NCBI GenBank assembly: GCA_030765045.1
Contig: CM060964.1
Span: 318,743,013 to 318,807,012, forward strand
Source: Tenodera sinensis
Lineage: Eukaryota > Arthropoda > Insecta > Mantodea > Mantidae
DNA length: 64,000 nucleotides
Reading direction: 5' to 3'
The position numbers were made by a program, and so were the translations under genes. Position 1 is the stretch's first letter. Each line of letters opens with the position of its first letter. A model generated the notes under the pieces. The model saw only the letters and a program-made list of their open reading frames with translations, made no database searches and was not told where the DNA came from. This document shows positions 22,388 to 35,190 of this stretch, piece after piece.

Positions 22388-22454
22388 TAGGGAAGTAAGC
22401 TAAATTGAAGCTAATGGGTTCATACCCCATCTATAGTGTATCTCTCTTTTGGTG
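22388..22454 (+). pseudogene. trnM: Nuclear copy of mitochondrial trnM (NUMT)
   Basis: AAGCTAAATTGAAGCT forms the D arm. ATGGGTTCATACCCCAT forms a perfect 5-bp anticodon stem around loop TTCATAC with anticodon CAT. This arm is a hallmark of insect mitochondrial tRNA-Met and unlike nuclear tRNA-Met. The T arm and 3' acceptor (TATCTCTCTTTTGG) are degenerate. nad2, expected downstream, is not seen. Confidence 0.7.
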
Positions 22455-22930
22455 CGCAATATACTATTAAACATCTGTGTTTACTCAAGGCAACGGTATG
22501 GAATTGAGGGTTAACATTGCTTTATTCTAACTCCAAGTCAATAAGAGAGCAGCATTGCCAAGAAAGTGTATGTGATTCACACTGAAAGAAATCTAAAAGG
22601 TGTTTCTTTGTTGTTGAAGGTTGCAAAACCTGCAGCTATCGTACTCGTGAGTTGGTGTAATGTTACCTTGGAAGCATCAATCAGTGTAAGTGACTTCACG
22701 TGTGCTGTAATCAAGCCGGTGAAGGTTACTGCAGAAATGCGATTAGCAATGAACGCTATGTTGCTTGAGTTGCGGCAATAGAGGCAAATGAACTCACACA
22801 TCAGGAGTTTAACTCTAAGCTTGGGCTCAAAACTTTGCTGAATGGAATTTTCATCATTTTAGTAGGACCTTATTATTACAGTAACACCAATTCTAAAATC
22901 TGGTTTAGATTAGTCGCAAATATAGCTATG

Positions 22931-23518
22931 GATAACAATAGAAATAGCAATAGGAGAGATAGGGCGCGGGTTCGGCACTGAAGCCAGGCTTATTGTACAT
23001 ATGCCCCCAAGGGGGCACCCCCGGGAGGAAGGATGAGTGAGAGGAGACATGGGCGGCCAGATCCAGACTAACAGCACAATTAAGGTTTACCAAGTGTGAC
23101 GACACCTCGAAGTCTTTAGGTCTACCGGGGGCATCTCAGGGGGGACCTCCAGCGGGGTCCAATGTCCCCAGTTGCTCCCCCCCCCCCCCCCCCGCCGGAT
23201 CCCACGGACAACGAGGTACGGAAAGAATTCCTGTGCGCATATCATCCCTGCCAAGCTGCACCTAATACCTTCACTGACACTTGCGACCCTGAAAGAACCA
23301 ACGAGATGAAGAATGAATGAAATAATTAAGGAAACGAAATGGAAGGACAGGAAATTCGGGGAATGTGATTATCCTTCCCAGCATTAACCTAGCTACCCGG
23401 GAAAATCCTCGAAAAAAACCCTGGGTCAGGAAGGTCGACCTTGGGAATCAAACCCATCACCTCCCGAATGGGAACGTCACACGTCACCACGGAGCCATCT
23501 TGCTCGGTTAGCTATGAA
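22931..23518 (-). mobile_element. Long tRNA-headed SINE, reverse
   Basis: The right end is the reverse of a head like those at 19523 and 52616 (CCACGGAGCCATCTTGCTCG; B box reversed as GGAATCAAACCCATC). TAGCTATG occurs at 22923-22930 and 23519-23526 as a probable 8-bp target duplication. GGTCAGGAAGGTCG and CCTTCCCAGCATTAA are family words. A 16-C homopolymer interrupts it near 23178. Confidence 0.65.
23177..23193. repeat. C homopolymer (16-17 bp)
   Basis: An uninterrupted run of C inside the SINE. This run could also be miscounted by sequencing. Confidence 0.8.
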
Positions 23519-23624
23519 TTTGTAATTAATTTCTCTTCCACTCCCGTAGAGCTGAGCACATACAGCATTCAGATGAAAACTTCAAGTTCCATGTTTAACT
23601 GGGAATGCACATCTAAGCTCTACT

Positions 23625-24085
23625 GAATTTAAAGAGAACACTTTAAAAATCTGGTGTGTTACAATCAAATAACTTTCTCTACACATTTTTCAAGAAACTC
23701 TTCTTACAAAGGCTTATTCTTCTATCTAAAAAATGTGCAGCAGCCCTTATGGGGTCAAGGCCTACCACCCGGCCGCTGCGTTTCCCACCAAAAGCGCCAT
23801 TTTGGGGTGCAAAACTGGAGGGTGGGTTGTGGTCAGCGCTCCAGATTCTCCCGGCCGGTTATGCAGTCTTCTCGACCTGGGGCCGCTACTTCTTAATCAA
23901 ATGGCTCCTCAATTGGCCCCTCAGGGACTCAACGAGGCTGAGTGTACCCCGGACCAGGTCTCCCAGCGGGTCCTCCGCGCCAGATGCAGGCGCGTTATTG
24001 CGCTACGGGGTAGTCTGTTCTTCTATCTACTCATGATAATCAAGATAAACTTTTGTAGAAAATGTTCTACTACTAGAGTTAGGAA
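23625..24085 (+). repeat. REP-A start region, split by a SINE
   Basis: AATCTGGTGTGTTACAATC and AACTTTCTCTAC begin the unit. It is interrupted after TTCTTCTATCTA and resumes with the duplicate of that word and AAGATAAACTTTTGTAG. Only the first ~200 bp of the unit are present. Confidence 0.65.
23729..24017 (-). mobile_element. SINE with 12-bp target duplication
   Basis: TTCTTCTATCTA flanks it at 23717-23728 and 24018-24029. On the minus strand it runs to an A-rich end (CATTTTTT). GGAGACCTGGTCCGGGGT, TCCCTGAGGGG and GGTCGAGAA are shared with 57597-57910. The tRNA-like head is mostly absent, so the copy is 5'-truncated or the head diverged. Confidence 0.75.
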
Positions 24086-24794
24086 AAATATCCTTTTGCG
24101 TGCAATGCGTATGTATTAATAGTGCAGAGAGTGGGAGAGGGTGACATAGGTAATCTGAACTGTAAACATCAGGGATGTAACAACAAATCTGGGCATTACA
24201 GATACATACATGCGTATTGTAAAAAATATAAACACGTGTTGTATTAACTTCTCATTTGTCTGTTTGTCAAATAGTTTAGTAACTTTAGTAACTATATTTC
24301 TTAATGAAGCTTTTAAACTCAGGATGGTGTTTGTAAAACGGTATACTGTTATGTACCAACATTTTACACAGATCTTCAAAGAACTCCGATTGTGGTGCTG
24401 AGCTTTCTTGTTCTTATGCCTGCTTACTAACGTACTTGGCAATGGAATAAATTATTTGCTTTTTTGTAGTACAGTGTTGTTTTAACAATTTTCTTTACAA
24501 TTTGGTATTTCTCAATGACACAAGCTACATTGTATGCTTTCTCCATTCACGGTAAACTTATTTGTTCCAAATTCTTCCACTAATATTTTCAACGTGATGA
24601 TTCTGACTTACTGAACCTTCTATATAGCACAGAACAGAATGTTAAGATGAGCGCACGCGACCAACTGTACACTGCCAGTACTGCAGTTGAACTACTGACT
24701 GTCAACTGTTCAGTACGACGACACGTGGATTAGGTAGAGTGGTAATTAACGTTGATTTCCTGCGCAGTGGATATTTGTCCTAGCTCTGTTTATT
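24086..24794. other. Unassigned stretch
   Basis: A 108-codon minus-strand frame (24116-24442) has no recognisable motif, and the surrounding sequence shows no promoter or splice structure. Probably non-coding. Confidence 0.35.
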
Positions 24795-25400
24795 ACACAT
24801 TTGCTTGTACATACAATGGGAATATGGGGATACAGTAGGCTTAACCGATAGCCAAATCTTCTAAGAGCTGGTCACATAGTGATGACTTTCAAATTCCGTT
24901 CTCTTCGCATGGCCAGGAGAAGGCAACGAATAAGGCTTTCCATTTGAGAAAAGTATAAATATTTCAACAGGCAAATTCAGAAAAAGGAGTATCTTGGAAA
25001 TTTTTAACTCCCACTATTTATATTTTACGGCTTATGCAAACGTAATTTAGAATAAAAAGGACTTCAGAGGCTATTCCCAGAAAATACAAGATATGCATTT
25101 CATTTGAGATGAAAATATCGTATCTTAAATTTATGGCATTTAAAACAAAATCGTCAGAGCATTTTTCAAAACATCAGACATTTCCAAATATTTTTAATGT
25201 AAAGGATAGTTCGAGGTGGAGGAGTGTGTTGAAAATCTTCGTCTAGAATCCTTAGAAAATATTGAACTTAATTACAACTTTGGTGCTTATACGAAATTTC
25301 GTTTTTGAGTTATGGTGTTCACATTTCCGATGAAATCTAGACATTGTATATTTAGGTGAAATGCAATTATTCTTGTTATCTAATTAAAGTAGGCGGCAGA
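24795..25400 (+). repeat. REP-A unit, forward, without CA tract
   Basis: From ATGGGGATACAGTAGGCTTA to GTAGGCGGCAGAGG. GAGTTATGGTGTTCACATTT is followed directly by TCCGATGAAATCTAGACATT. The CA site and the segment after it are therefore deleted here, which is informative for the family's length variation. Confidence 0.7.
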
Positions 25401-25859
25401 GGAAGTAAAAGGGTGTGCCTTTATTGCAGGCCTCTGACGAGAAAACGTCTGATGGGTGTTTTGCTCTCTGGAGGGGAAAGGGGGATAATATCACAGGTCA
25501 GTTTGCGATAATATAAATAGATCTATTATTTACATTATACTCTGTTTCTCTGACACAGATGTAAGGAATGTTTGACAACAACTCCAGCGTTTTCTGAGGA
25601 GCATTACCTCTAGAGTTTCAATATAGCAACAAGGCTTAGAAAACATACGCTCTTGTCCTAGCAATGCTAAAATATTAGTGCGTGATTCCTGCGTAAAGCA
25701 CAACGTAACTATATCAGCATTGCTAGCACAAGAGTGTTTGATGTTTAAGAGGCCTAAGCCTTGTTGATATGTTGAAACCCTAGCCGTAATCTTGCTCAAA
25801 AACGCTGGTGCTATTGATGTCAAACACATTTGTTATGCCACCTCTAGTGAGAGGAACAA
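25401..25859. other. Unassigned spacer
   Basis: A 99-codon minus-strand frame (25530-25829) without recognised motifs. The GAGGGGAAAGGGGGAT purine run near 25473 is unremarkable. Confidence 0.35.
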
Positions 25860-27640
<1,781 letters not shown>

Positions 27641-28535
27641 CAGCTCAAAAAACTTTTTTGTAACCTAGCGGGTTGCAGATATATTAGTGATGGATTTAAT
27701 GAGCTATTCTTTAGTTCATATGCAATTCCTAGGAAACTGTTCTAATAAACAAGGTGAGGTCGTGCATTCCCCATTGTGGCATGTTTCTCTTTTACTATTC
27801 ATTTATCTTCGAGAAAACAGCCTTCCCAAGTGAATTAAACTAGAACTACAAGATTTATCTAACCTTGCAAACAGCTTTCGAGACCATCGCCCACGAATAA
27901 CTTCGTCCAGTTGCTATCTTAATGTCGTTTTCCGCTTTAAAAAGAAACTGGCTTCAGAGTTATATACACGCCTTTTCCTGCGCTAATTTAAGAAAGTAGC
28001 TGCCTGCGTCTTCTTAGCGTTATACATCCGGTGTCAGAGTCGTAGATCGAAGCATTATCAACTGTCGACGACTTTGGAAAAGGGTGCCACTTGTTGACTG
28101 GTGAACCAGTTTAAAGAATGGGCAGAAAGGACAGGTTGTTGAAAGAATTCGATGTTTCCTCACACATATGCAACGAACCTTGAACCGTTTAATGTCCGCC
28201 CATCTGATCGTTCATGCCAGGCATGGGCAAAATCGACCCAAAAGGGCCACTCCACTGAAACGCATTCTTCTCTCACTCCACCAGCCATCCCTTCCCTTCA
28301 CACGCCTCTTTCAGTGGCGAGTATGGCACGTCTGTTTCATGAAGAGTCGCAGAGAGAATTTTTTGTAAGTTATAAAACAGGAAAGTTTGCTGTTTAATAT
28401 GCGGATTTCACTTTGCAAACATAAAGCTTTACAATATCTAGCGCCACTTTGACCAGAAACTTAATCAAACTGGTGATTTTATAAGTATTTATTTACAATT
28501 TCAAAAGGTAATTTCTGAATACTCGTATTTGTAAA
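27641..28535. other. Unassigned stretch
   Basis: No family assigned. Frames of 81 and 66 codons at 28152-28397 overlap in different phases. Nothing here has the base composition or structure of an exon. Confidence 0.35.
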
Positions 28536-29179
28536 CATGCCGGGTGGAAGGAAAGTCATTACATTAATTTAAACCAGTGGTAGATGTCGGTATTTACACT
28601 TTGTATCTTACGATTTTGTCTCTATTTCTATGGACATATTTTAATTTTATCGAGAACAAGCTGGCAACACTGCAGATTGTATGGGTACATAAACAAAGTA
28701 CGTCTTGAGAACATAAACCATACCCTTCCATGTTTACTGTGCGAGTGTAGGCCAATCACAAGCGTTATACCCCAAAACATTACTCGAAAGCGAAAGTGCC
28801 CAGCCTGTTTACATCCAGAAACCAGGTAAATTCCCTGACCAACCTCAACACAACGTTGTCGACTTATTTAACGTCTGAAAGAGCTGCTTGGAGTATTCCT
28901 TCACGTCTTTTAAGTGATTAATTATTTCGTAACCCTGTATGATATCCCATAATTACTACCGAAGTTATGCCAGAAATAAGTTACTCTACACATGTTACAA
29001 GTAACAAACTGCTATGTTCGTACATTCTTGTGGAGTTACGCATTCAATTTGGAACAAAAACAGTTTATTTTTTCAAAATTTGCTGATCAATGAACAAAAT
29101 GCCATTAGACTTTTGTTTATAATGCTTCTATGAGGCACATACTAGAAGGAATGTAATGGCTTCCCTTCCATCGTGTATA
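28536..29179. mobile_element. MITE / non-autonomous DNA transposon, copy 2 of 2
   Basis: Aligned end to end with 41-732 in the same orientation, sharing for example AAACCAGTGGTAGAT, GGCAACACTGCAGATTGT, TTCCCTGACCAA and AAATAAGTTACTCTAC. It is about 48 bp shorter through small deletions. Terminal inverted repeats are kept (GGTGGAAGGAAAGTCATTAC left, AATGGCTTCCCTTCCATC right). Confidence 0.7.
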
Positions 29180-30562
29180 ATATTTCAAAGTTGGATCACA
29201 ATACTGAGTTTAAAACCAAACAATTTATGTTGATCAAATAGTTTTAAAATATTTTTAAGGCTAAAAAGCAATGGAACTTTAGTGCTTTATTTATTGTGAA
29301 AGAGAAACAATTTAGTATGTTCGTCTAACCACAGTAGGTGGTTGTAATAATTATTGTATGAAAAATATGTTTAATATAAACAAAATAGTTAATAACAGCG
29401 TAGAAATTATTACTACCGCGCAGGTGGAACGAAGCCAACACTGCGCTTGTTGTATCAAAACAACCTTCGTCATTGGACGAGAAAATGTGGGGTGAGTAAG
29501 GTAAGCTTTTCTATCACACTACTTTTCTACACTTTTGCACAAAAACGCAGTTCTCTTCTACTGATGTTAACACGGTCTACAGCAGGCACCGGCAGCAGTG
29601 GGCAGTAGACGGCGCCAAGAGCTTTCTTGCCGAGCAGCTACCAGTGACGTCACAGCAGTGGAGGATCAACTGCACAGCAATACATGTACATATATGCGTT
29701 CTTGATGCAACTCTTAATGCAGTATTTATAATCAGGATGGGACGAAATATCTCCCCAAATATTCATAGCCTGGTCAACAGAAAGCTAACCAACAAGGCAT
29801 AAAACATTCAACACAAGTTTCAGTTTGATTTTCTTGTATTTCATAATTTATATAAGTTACTTATTCATATTTTCTCATCAGTTTGACCTTTAACTGTTCA
29901 AATTGTAATACGTTTCTTGGGTTTTTATATTATAAAAATAATTTTGTCCCTGTTACGTTTAACAGCTCATCAGTTATGTGTAGAAAAGCCGTATCTGTTT
30001 TGTGTTTTGTTGATTAAGTTGATGTACATATAGGCATAAAATATTTAAATTCATCAAGTAGAAAATCAAAGCAAAAAGTATTCTGCTGCAAATGTAACAC
30101 GGAACTATGTATGATAAATTGTCTGACACATTGGAATAAGTATGTCTGTAATTACGCACACTCACTTTGTATGCTATAGATGTAGAATATTGGTTCACTA
30201 TTAACACACTTGCACGTTAATTTGACCTGGTGTATGGTTAGTTGTGTTATCAATAAAGCACGCCATTGACGTAACCCGAGAGCCGCGCTGAGGCTCTAAG
30301 CTAGCAGCGAGCAAGAGCAAGACTCGATCGGGCAAGCCCTGCGTGTACCTGGTCTACAGTCGTTCGTGATATTACAACTCACAATTGTTTTCTTCTCGTA
30401 GCCTTGACTCACTCCTTTCACTGTTCCTTTTCGCTTTCTCTGTCTCTCAAACACTAACTCCGACGATACAATATCTCAACACTCATTAAAACTTCTTCAC
30501 TTCAACGTGACCTATTTTTACAGCTGTCTCGCACTTACTGACACACTGATCGACTCAAAAAC

Positions 30563-30595
30563 TGCCTCCCTTTATGCGCTCCGCAAGCTTTTATA
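30563..30595 (-). promoter_or_regulatory. Candidate core promoter on minus strand
   Basis: The minus strand reads GGTATAAAAGC (TATA at 30588-30595) and 32 nt downstream of the first T a GGCAGTT context that could serve as initiator, then GATCAGTGTGTCAGT. TATA-to-start spacing of about 30 is typical for arthropod promoters. Transcription would run leftward. It may drive a host gene whose exons lie outside the window, or belong to an unrecognised solo LTR. Weak evidence. Confidence 0.25.
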
Positions 30596-31082
30596 CCGGC
30601 AATGACGTAGCCACATCTTTCTCGAGCGTCTATAAGTAAGCCGGTTGCTAGAGACTCCTTGACTGCTCTGGAAAATCGTTTGTGTTGCCGCTTGACTATT
30701 GTTAGTCACCTGTTCGGTCGCGTGAGTGATGTGGGGAAATTTGATCTCAAGCGCCTTTGATACCGGCCGGACCTGGTGTGTGGTGTGAAGTAGTTTGGCT
30801 CCAACTGTCGTTTGTTGCGCACCGCGCTCGGCGTCACAGAATTTATGAATGTGTTAAAAGTAAAGTTTTATTTTGCGAGAACGAATGTTTGCGTAAGGAA
30901 GCTGAAAGCTGAGTGCAGTAATCCTAGGAGCAAACTAAAGTCAATTTTATACAGCCCTGAATATTAATCATGAAGTACCCAGCATTCTATAGCAGCTCTT
31001 TTCTGTCTAGCTAATGACGCACCATTGGCACTTTTCCCCACCTCTTTCGTTTTGTGTTTGTAGACATGAAGCGTTTCCTCTT

Positions 31083-31161
31083 CACTCACTCACTTGCTCA
31101 CTCATTCACACACTCACTCAGTCACTCAATTACTCATTCAAGCAGTCATTCACTCACTCAG
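31083..31161. repeat. Degenerate (TCAC)n tract
   Basis: CACTCACTCACTTGCTCACT-type repeats with point changes. Confidence 0.8.
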
Positions 31162-31838
31162 TGACGGCTGATTGCAGTGGTCTGTTCTAAAGTAACCATA
31201 CATTAGAGAGGTTTGCTTGACCGCCGTTAGCACATGAATGTGTCATAGACCCGGTGCGTGGAGGTAAATCCGCCTCCCTGTCTTGCCTAAAGTGGTACAT
31301 CATTGTTACATACAATATAGAAGACTGTGGAAAGTAAACTGTTGTGGCTTTACCCTTTCCTCAACAGTTTTACTCACAAGGCTATGCTTGTATTTTTTTC
31401 TCTACCGAATCCATTTCCATGTCATTAAAGTAATACTTCATTACATTAATCAATACAAGGCTTCCGCTTAATAAACATACGTATATTCCACTCAGTGTTA
31501 TAATTAGAGCGCGGAACCGTGTGCGGTCACATGCGATACAGGTTAGTTGGACACGGAGGGCGAATGACGTAACCGATACCGCACAATCATATATGTACGC
31601 GCATCAGCAGACGCTTACAGTTGTGTACATGCCACAGTAGCAACAGTAGAGCTCATTGCACAATCGCGCCCCCTCTATTTACGGTCTTCAACTTCTAGTT
31701 TGAGTGTCTGGTGTTAAAAGCTCTACCTTTAGTGCCAGCTGACTAAAATGGTAAGTGCATCATTGGGGAACGAGGAAGAGTTTGAAAATACGAGAGTAAG
31801 AGAATTGCAGAATTGCTCACACAGACACACATACACAC

Positions 31839-31841
<3 letters not shown>

Positions 31842-31903
<62 letters not shown>
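31842..31903. repeat. (AC)n microsatellite
   Basis: Pure AC repeats not within a REP-A unit; preceded by CACAGACACACATACACACG. Confidence 0.9.
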
Positions 31904-31905
<2 letters not shown>

Positions 31906-31923
31906 GTGCTAGCAGAGTCAATA

Positions 31924-31925
<2 letters not shown>

Positions 31926-31992
<67 letters not shown>
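31926..31992. repeat. (AT)n microsatellite
   Basis: About 66 bp of pure AT, 22 bp after the AC tract; self-complementary and able to extrude as a cruciform. Confidence 0.95.
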
Positions 31993-31995
<3 letters not shown>

Positions 31996-32838
31996 CCAAA
32001 CTATCTTAGGTAGAAATTTTAGTTATGCTTACCTTGTACAGAAATTCACCACACCAAAAGAAAACCGTAGGTGCTGATGCTCTGTAAAAAAAAGAGAAAA
32101 ACAACATTTGAATATGTTTTACTTTTATCATTTCATAATCATAAACACAACAAGTTGACTTTCATATCGCGTGATCGCAGACGGAAAGAAAGAAAGGCCA
32201 TTTAATAAGTAGAACACATTTTATATTACATATTTGCTGTTTATACGCATTTAACAGTCGATCTCCAATATATCTTGGCCGATTGAAACCTGTTTTAAGG
32301 AAAATGACAGGTTGCCAAAAGATTGCTACAAGAATACCAGTGAACATAAACTAGAATTTGGTAACCAAAGGTGAAACAAATCAGGTGAAAGGTTTTAATT
32401 GCAGTTGTCCTAAAAATGTAGATGCTAATGGGGGATTCGTGTTAAAAGACCACATTTCATCGGAATTTACGTTATAAAAATTCCTGATTCTGCCAAGTCT
32501 ATATGGAAACATCTCATTGCAAAGCATATAAATGTGTCCTAGGAGACAACCCATTCTTGACATCTCTGGTGCAACTGTACGGATAGGGTGAAGCTTACAA
32601 TGATTGCTACCGTGGCACATACATACAACTGATCTCATGGTACAATTTAAATGTGAAAATTAAGTAGTAATTTTAATTTTGAGTTGTCAGTATTAAAATA
32701 TTTAAAAAATTTGGTAAGGAATATTGAGAACGAGCTTTGGAATGGTTTAGTATATCATCAAACGTTGCACGTCTATAACGGTGAGAGTCCACAGGATATC
32801 CAATATCCTGCCTATCTTATCTGTAGCATTTGGGGAGC
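31993..32838. other. Unassigned flank of the LTR element
   Basis: Pre-insertion host sequence. No family recognised; short frames of 61-97 codons without motifs (the last runs into the LTR). Confidence 0.35.
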
Positions 32839-32842
32839 ACGT
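32839..32842. repeat. Target-site duplication, left
   Basis: ACGT, repeated at 39423-39426 directly after the 3' LTR. Confidence 0.8.
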
Positions 32843-33855
32843 TGTAACGGATTAATTAGTGGGGGGCACGAACAGCAGTTGGAAGAGCCAAAAAGAGAGG
32901 GTGGTCGGCAAGAGATGGAACAGCTTGAGATGACGCCAGAGAAAAAAGCCTGTGGTCTAGAGGTTTCTACTGCGTAGTTAGTGTGCGTTTTTTTGGAGTC
33001 TACCGTGAGATGTGACCAGGAGTTCGTCCGCCATCAACAAGGGGAAGTAGAACCCGGGCACCAGTGCAAGTCGGCACCCACTGGTCGTGGGGAATGCAAG
33101 ATAGGCGCATAAACTTCATTCTCCCAGTTACATGGAATACGACTTGGTGCATGTGGTTCCCTTTGGCAAAGGAGCGGTATGGACTTCTGAGGTGGTTGAG
33201 CCAGTTAAGTCTGGTTAGAGACGTCGCCTATGTGCAAGGAGGCTTCGATGAATGGCGGTGAAAGCTGAGGACACCGTTGTACACTGTCGACCAGGGCGTG
33301 GCTACTCCAGGCTGGAAGTTCTCCGTACATCCTATATCTTCTAGTGCCGACATCGGGATGAGTATCAGTTTTGTTAATAATACTTTGTAGGAGTGGGAAA
33401 ACTCCAGAGGGACAGTTAACAAAGGGGGATTGCTCTGTACGAGGCCCCTTATCAGTAAACCGGAGAGCAACTCGGTAGTTTAGTTAGTGGATATTGTCAC
33501 AGACTGTACGCAAGATTTCCAGCTAGTATTTTCTCTGTAATTAACTGATTCCAAATATAGGAAAGGTTCTTGTTTTCATTTTAGAATTTTCATGTTAATA
33601 TTTAATAGCGTTCATTATCAAGTTGGTGGTTTCATTTTAATATTTTTAAGTTACTACGTAACGGAGTCCATTGTTAAAATTATTGTTTTTTAACTAATTG
33701 CTTGTTAATATTTAACACCTTTCACTATAATAAATGTTATGCTATGCTGTAGTGTGTTGTGTTACTTGGTAGTACCCTGTAACGATCCTGCGGAATACGC
33801 TAGTAAGGAAAGGGAAAGGTAGTAGGTGTAAGCAAAACGCAAAAGGAGCGTAACA
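32843..33855 (+). repeat. 5' LTR
   Basis: Begins TGTAACGGATTAATTAG and ends GGAGCGTAACA. By eye it is identical to the 3' LTR. An AATAAA at 33729-33734 followed by GT-rich sequence (TAGTGTGTTGTGTTAC) should define the end of R. I see no strong TATA box, so the promoter may be TATA-less. The 65- and 80-codon frames inside are not expected to be translated. Confidence 0.95.
33729..33734 (+). promoter_or_regulatory. Polyadenylation signal in 5' LTR
   Basis: AATAAA with a GT-rich element about 15-35 bp downstream. The functional copy for the element's own transcript is at 39296-39301 in the 3' LTR. Confidence 0.7.
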
Positions 33856-33856
33856 C

Positions 33857-33868
33857 TGGTAGCAGAGC
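33857..33868 (+). other. Primer binding site, initiator tRNA-Met type
   Basis: TGGTAGCAGAGC starts one base after the LTR. It is complementary to the 3' end of animal initiator tRNA-Met (CTCTGCTACCA). Many Ty3/gypsy lineages use this primer. Confidence 0.75.
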
Positions 33869-33972
33869 CATTTTGTCCTACATACACGTTTTAGTGTCGG
33901 TGGGAACATTTAACAGGATACTACAAAGTACACAAAATAGTGTTTCAGGTCAATTATATTGTCAGTGTCATA

Positions 33973-35181
33973 ATGGAAATTGTATTTCAGCCCGAATTCC
34001 TCCATCGTACGGAGTTGGAAAGAGAACTGAAAATAAGACAGATAAAATATGATTCAAAAAGTACAGTAGTTGAATTGGCCAGAAGTTTACGAGAAGCATT
34101 AAGCCAACCAAGCCCAATTAATCTCGGAGCGAGTTTTGATCCGGTACAGGAAATCGGACTTTGTGAGGCGAATGTTAATTTATTTGATGAAATGTTAAAA
34201 GAACTTAGGTTATCGGAAATCACACCGAGTCAGAAACGAAGAATAGTTGGAAGGTTAAAGTATTGGAGTTTTAGGATAAAGGAAAATGCACGATTGTTAG
34301 AAGGAGAAAATAATGAACAGCTTCATAAGTTGGGGAGGCGCTTGTCGTCATTAGCAACACAATTAGATGCCACCGGAATTGAAAATAAAGGAGCAACTGG
34401 TTCAGGAAATACTGAGAATATCAATCCAGAGCTACTTCAAGTTAAATTCGCGAAACTTGTTGTACCGAATCCATGGCAAGCGTTCTTAGCGTCATTAAAA
34501 ATATTTGAGGTAAAATCACCAGACGACATATTGGATTTTCTCATTTGTTTGGTGAAAGCTAAAATGCAAGCTGAAGCTTTCCGAACACCACAAGTGACTG
34601 TGTTACAGATGTTACAACCTTTTGTAGGCTTGTTTGTAGGCTTGAATTTACAGTCGGTGTTGTTACAAATAATTGCAGAAGAGGGCTCGTTAGATAGTTT
34701 TCATAGTAAGGTGTTACATATGTTTCTGTCATCAGCACAAATTCATGAGCTCCTATATCGACATTTTTTTAGGCTACAACGGACTTCGGAAAGTATTTTA
34801 GATTATATTAATCAGCAGAAGTTGGTAGCCTTGGCACTAAAAGTAGTACTTTCAGAAGAAGAGATTGTGAGTAATATATTACAGAATACAGTTCATATCG
34901 AACTCCGGTCATTATTTTTGAGTAAATCAAAGCCCACGACCTTTAAAGAGTTGGAGGAGGTAGCTTTGAAATGTACACAATTGCCAAGTTTAAATACGTG
35001 CGGGTCTCAGATTCAAATGGGGCAGCCACTATCGAATACCGAACTAACGAAACAAGAGAGTAAACAAGTGTTCGTGTGTTATTACTGTAATAAGCCAGGT
35101 CATATGGTAAAAGATTGTGACGTTAAACGGCTTAAGGGAGAGCAGATATTTCAAAACTCGTCTTTCGGGAGGAATTCCTGA
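33973..35181 (+). CDS. gag: Gag (capsid/nucleocapsid) of the LTR element
   Basis: 402-residue structural protein that should assemble the cytoplasmic particle and bind the element's RNA. The frame is open from 33940, but the first ATG is at 33973, in a strong context (A at -3, G at +4), so I start there. The bulk is a predicted helical capsid-like region with no close family I can name. Near the C-terminus is one CCHC zinc knuckle, C-YY-C-NKPG-H-MVKD-C, residues about 369-382, diagnostic of a nucleocapsid. It ends at UGA 35179-35181. The same frame stays open through pol. The first amino acids after the stop continue without any break, so most ribosomes should release Gag and a fraction read through into Gag-Pol. 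Confidence 0.92.
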   Translation: MEIVFQPEFLHRTELERELKIRQIKYDSKSTVVELARSLREALSQPSPINLGASFDPVQEIGLCEANVNLFDEMLKELRLSEITPSQKRRIVGRLKYWSFRIKENARLLEGENNEQLHKLGRRLSSLATQLDATGIENKGATGSGNTENINPELLQVKFAKLVVPNPWQAFLASLKIFEVKSPDDILDFLICLVKAKMQAEAFRTPQVTVLQMLQPFVGLFVGLNLQSVLLQIIAEEGSLDSFHSKVLHMFLSSAQIHELLYRHFFRLQRTSESILDYINQQKLVALALKVVLSEEEIVSNILQNTVHIELRSLFLSKSKPTTFKELEEVALKCTQLPSLNTCGSQIQMGQPLSNTELTKQESKQVFVCYYCNKPGHMVKDCDVKRLKGEQIFQNSSFGRNS

Positions 35182-35190
35182 CAATTAAGG
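35170..35190 (+). promoter_or_regulatory. Leaky-stop (readthrough) signal between gag and pol
   Basis: UGA at 35179-35181 is followed by CAATTA, which fits the CARYYA consensus of type I readthrough stops (known from tobamoviruses as UAG-CAA-UUA). A 10-bp palindrome AGGAATTCCT runs into the stop codon (35170-35179). Gag and pol are in the same frame and pol lacks a usable ATG near its start, which is what readthrough predicts. Confidence 0.7.

Larger units (their letters stand above)
29180..31840. other. Least repetitive stretch; candidate regulatory DNA
   Basis: None of the window's repeat families occurs here. It is locally GC-richer (29560-29680, 30260-30360, 30540-30830) and contains a palindromic TGACGTCA at 29645-29652. 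A minus-strand TATA-like element is described separately. 31083-31161 is a degenerate (TCAC)n tract. No open frame longer than 77 codons is present, so any host exon here would be non-coding or very short. Confidence 0.3.

Noticed and set aside
30224..30782. A solo LTR or other insertion bounded by GACCTGGTGT(A/G)TGGT
   Set aside because: The 15-bp direct repeat is too long for LTR target duplication, TG/CA ends could not be placed, and no second copy exists in the window. Left as an unassigned region.
33064..33470. 65-codon (+) and 80-codon (-) frames, repeated at 38631-39037
   Set aside because: They are identical only because they lie in the two LTRs. They start with no ATG context of note and match no LTR-encoded protein that I know.
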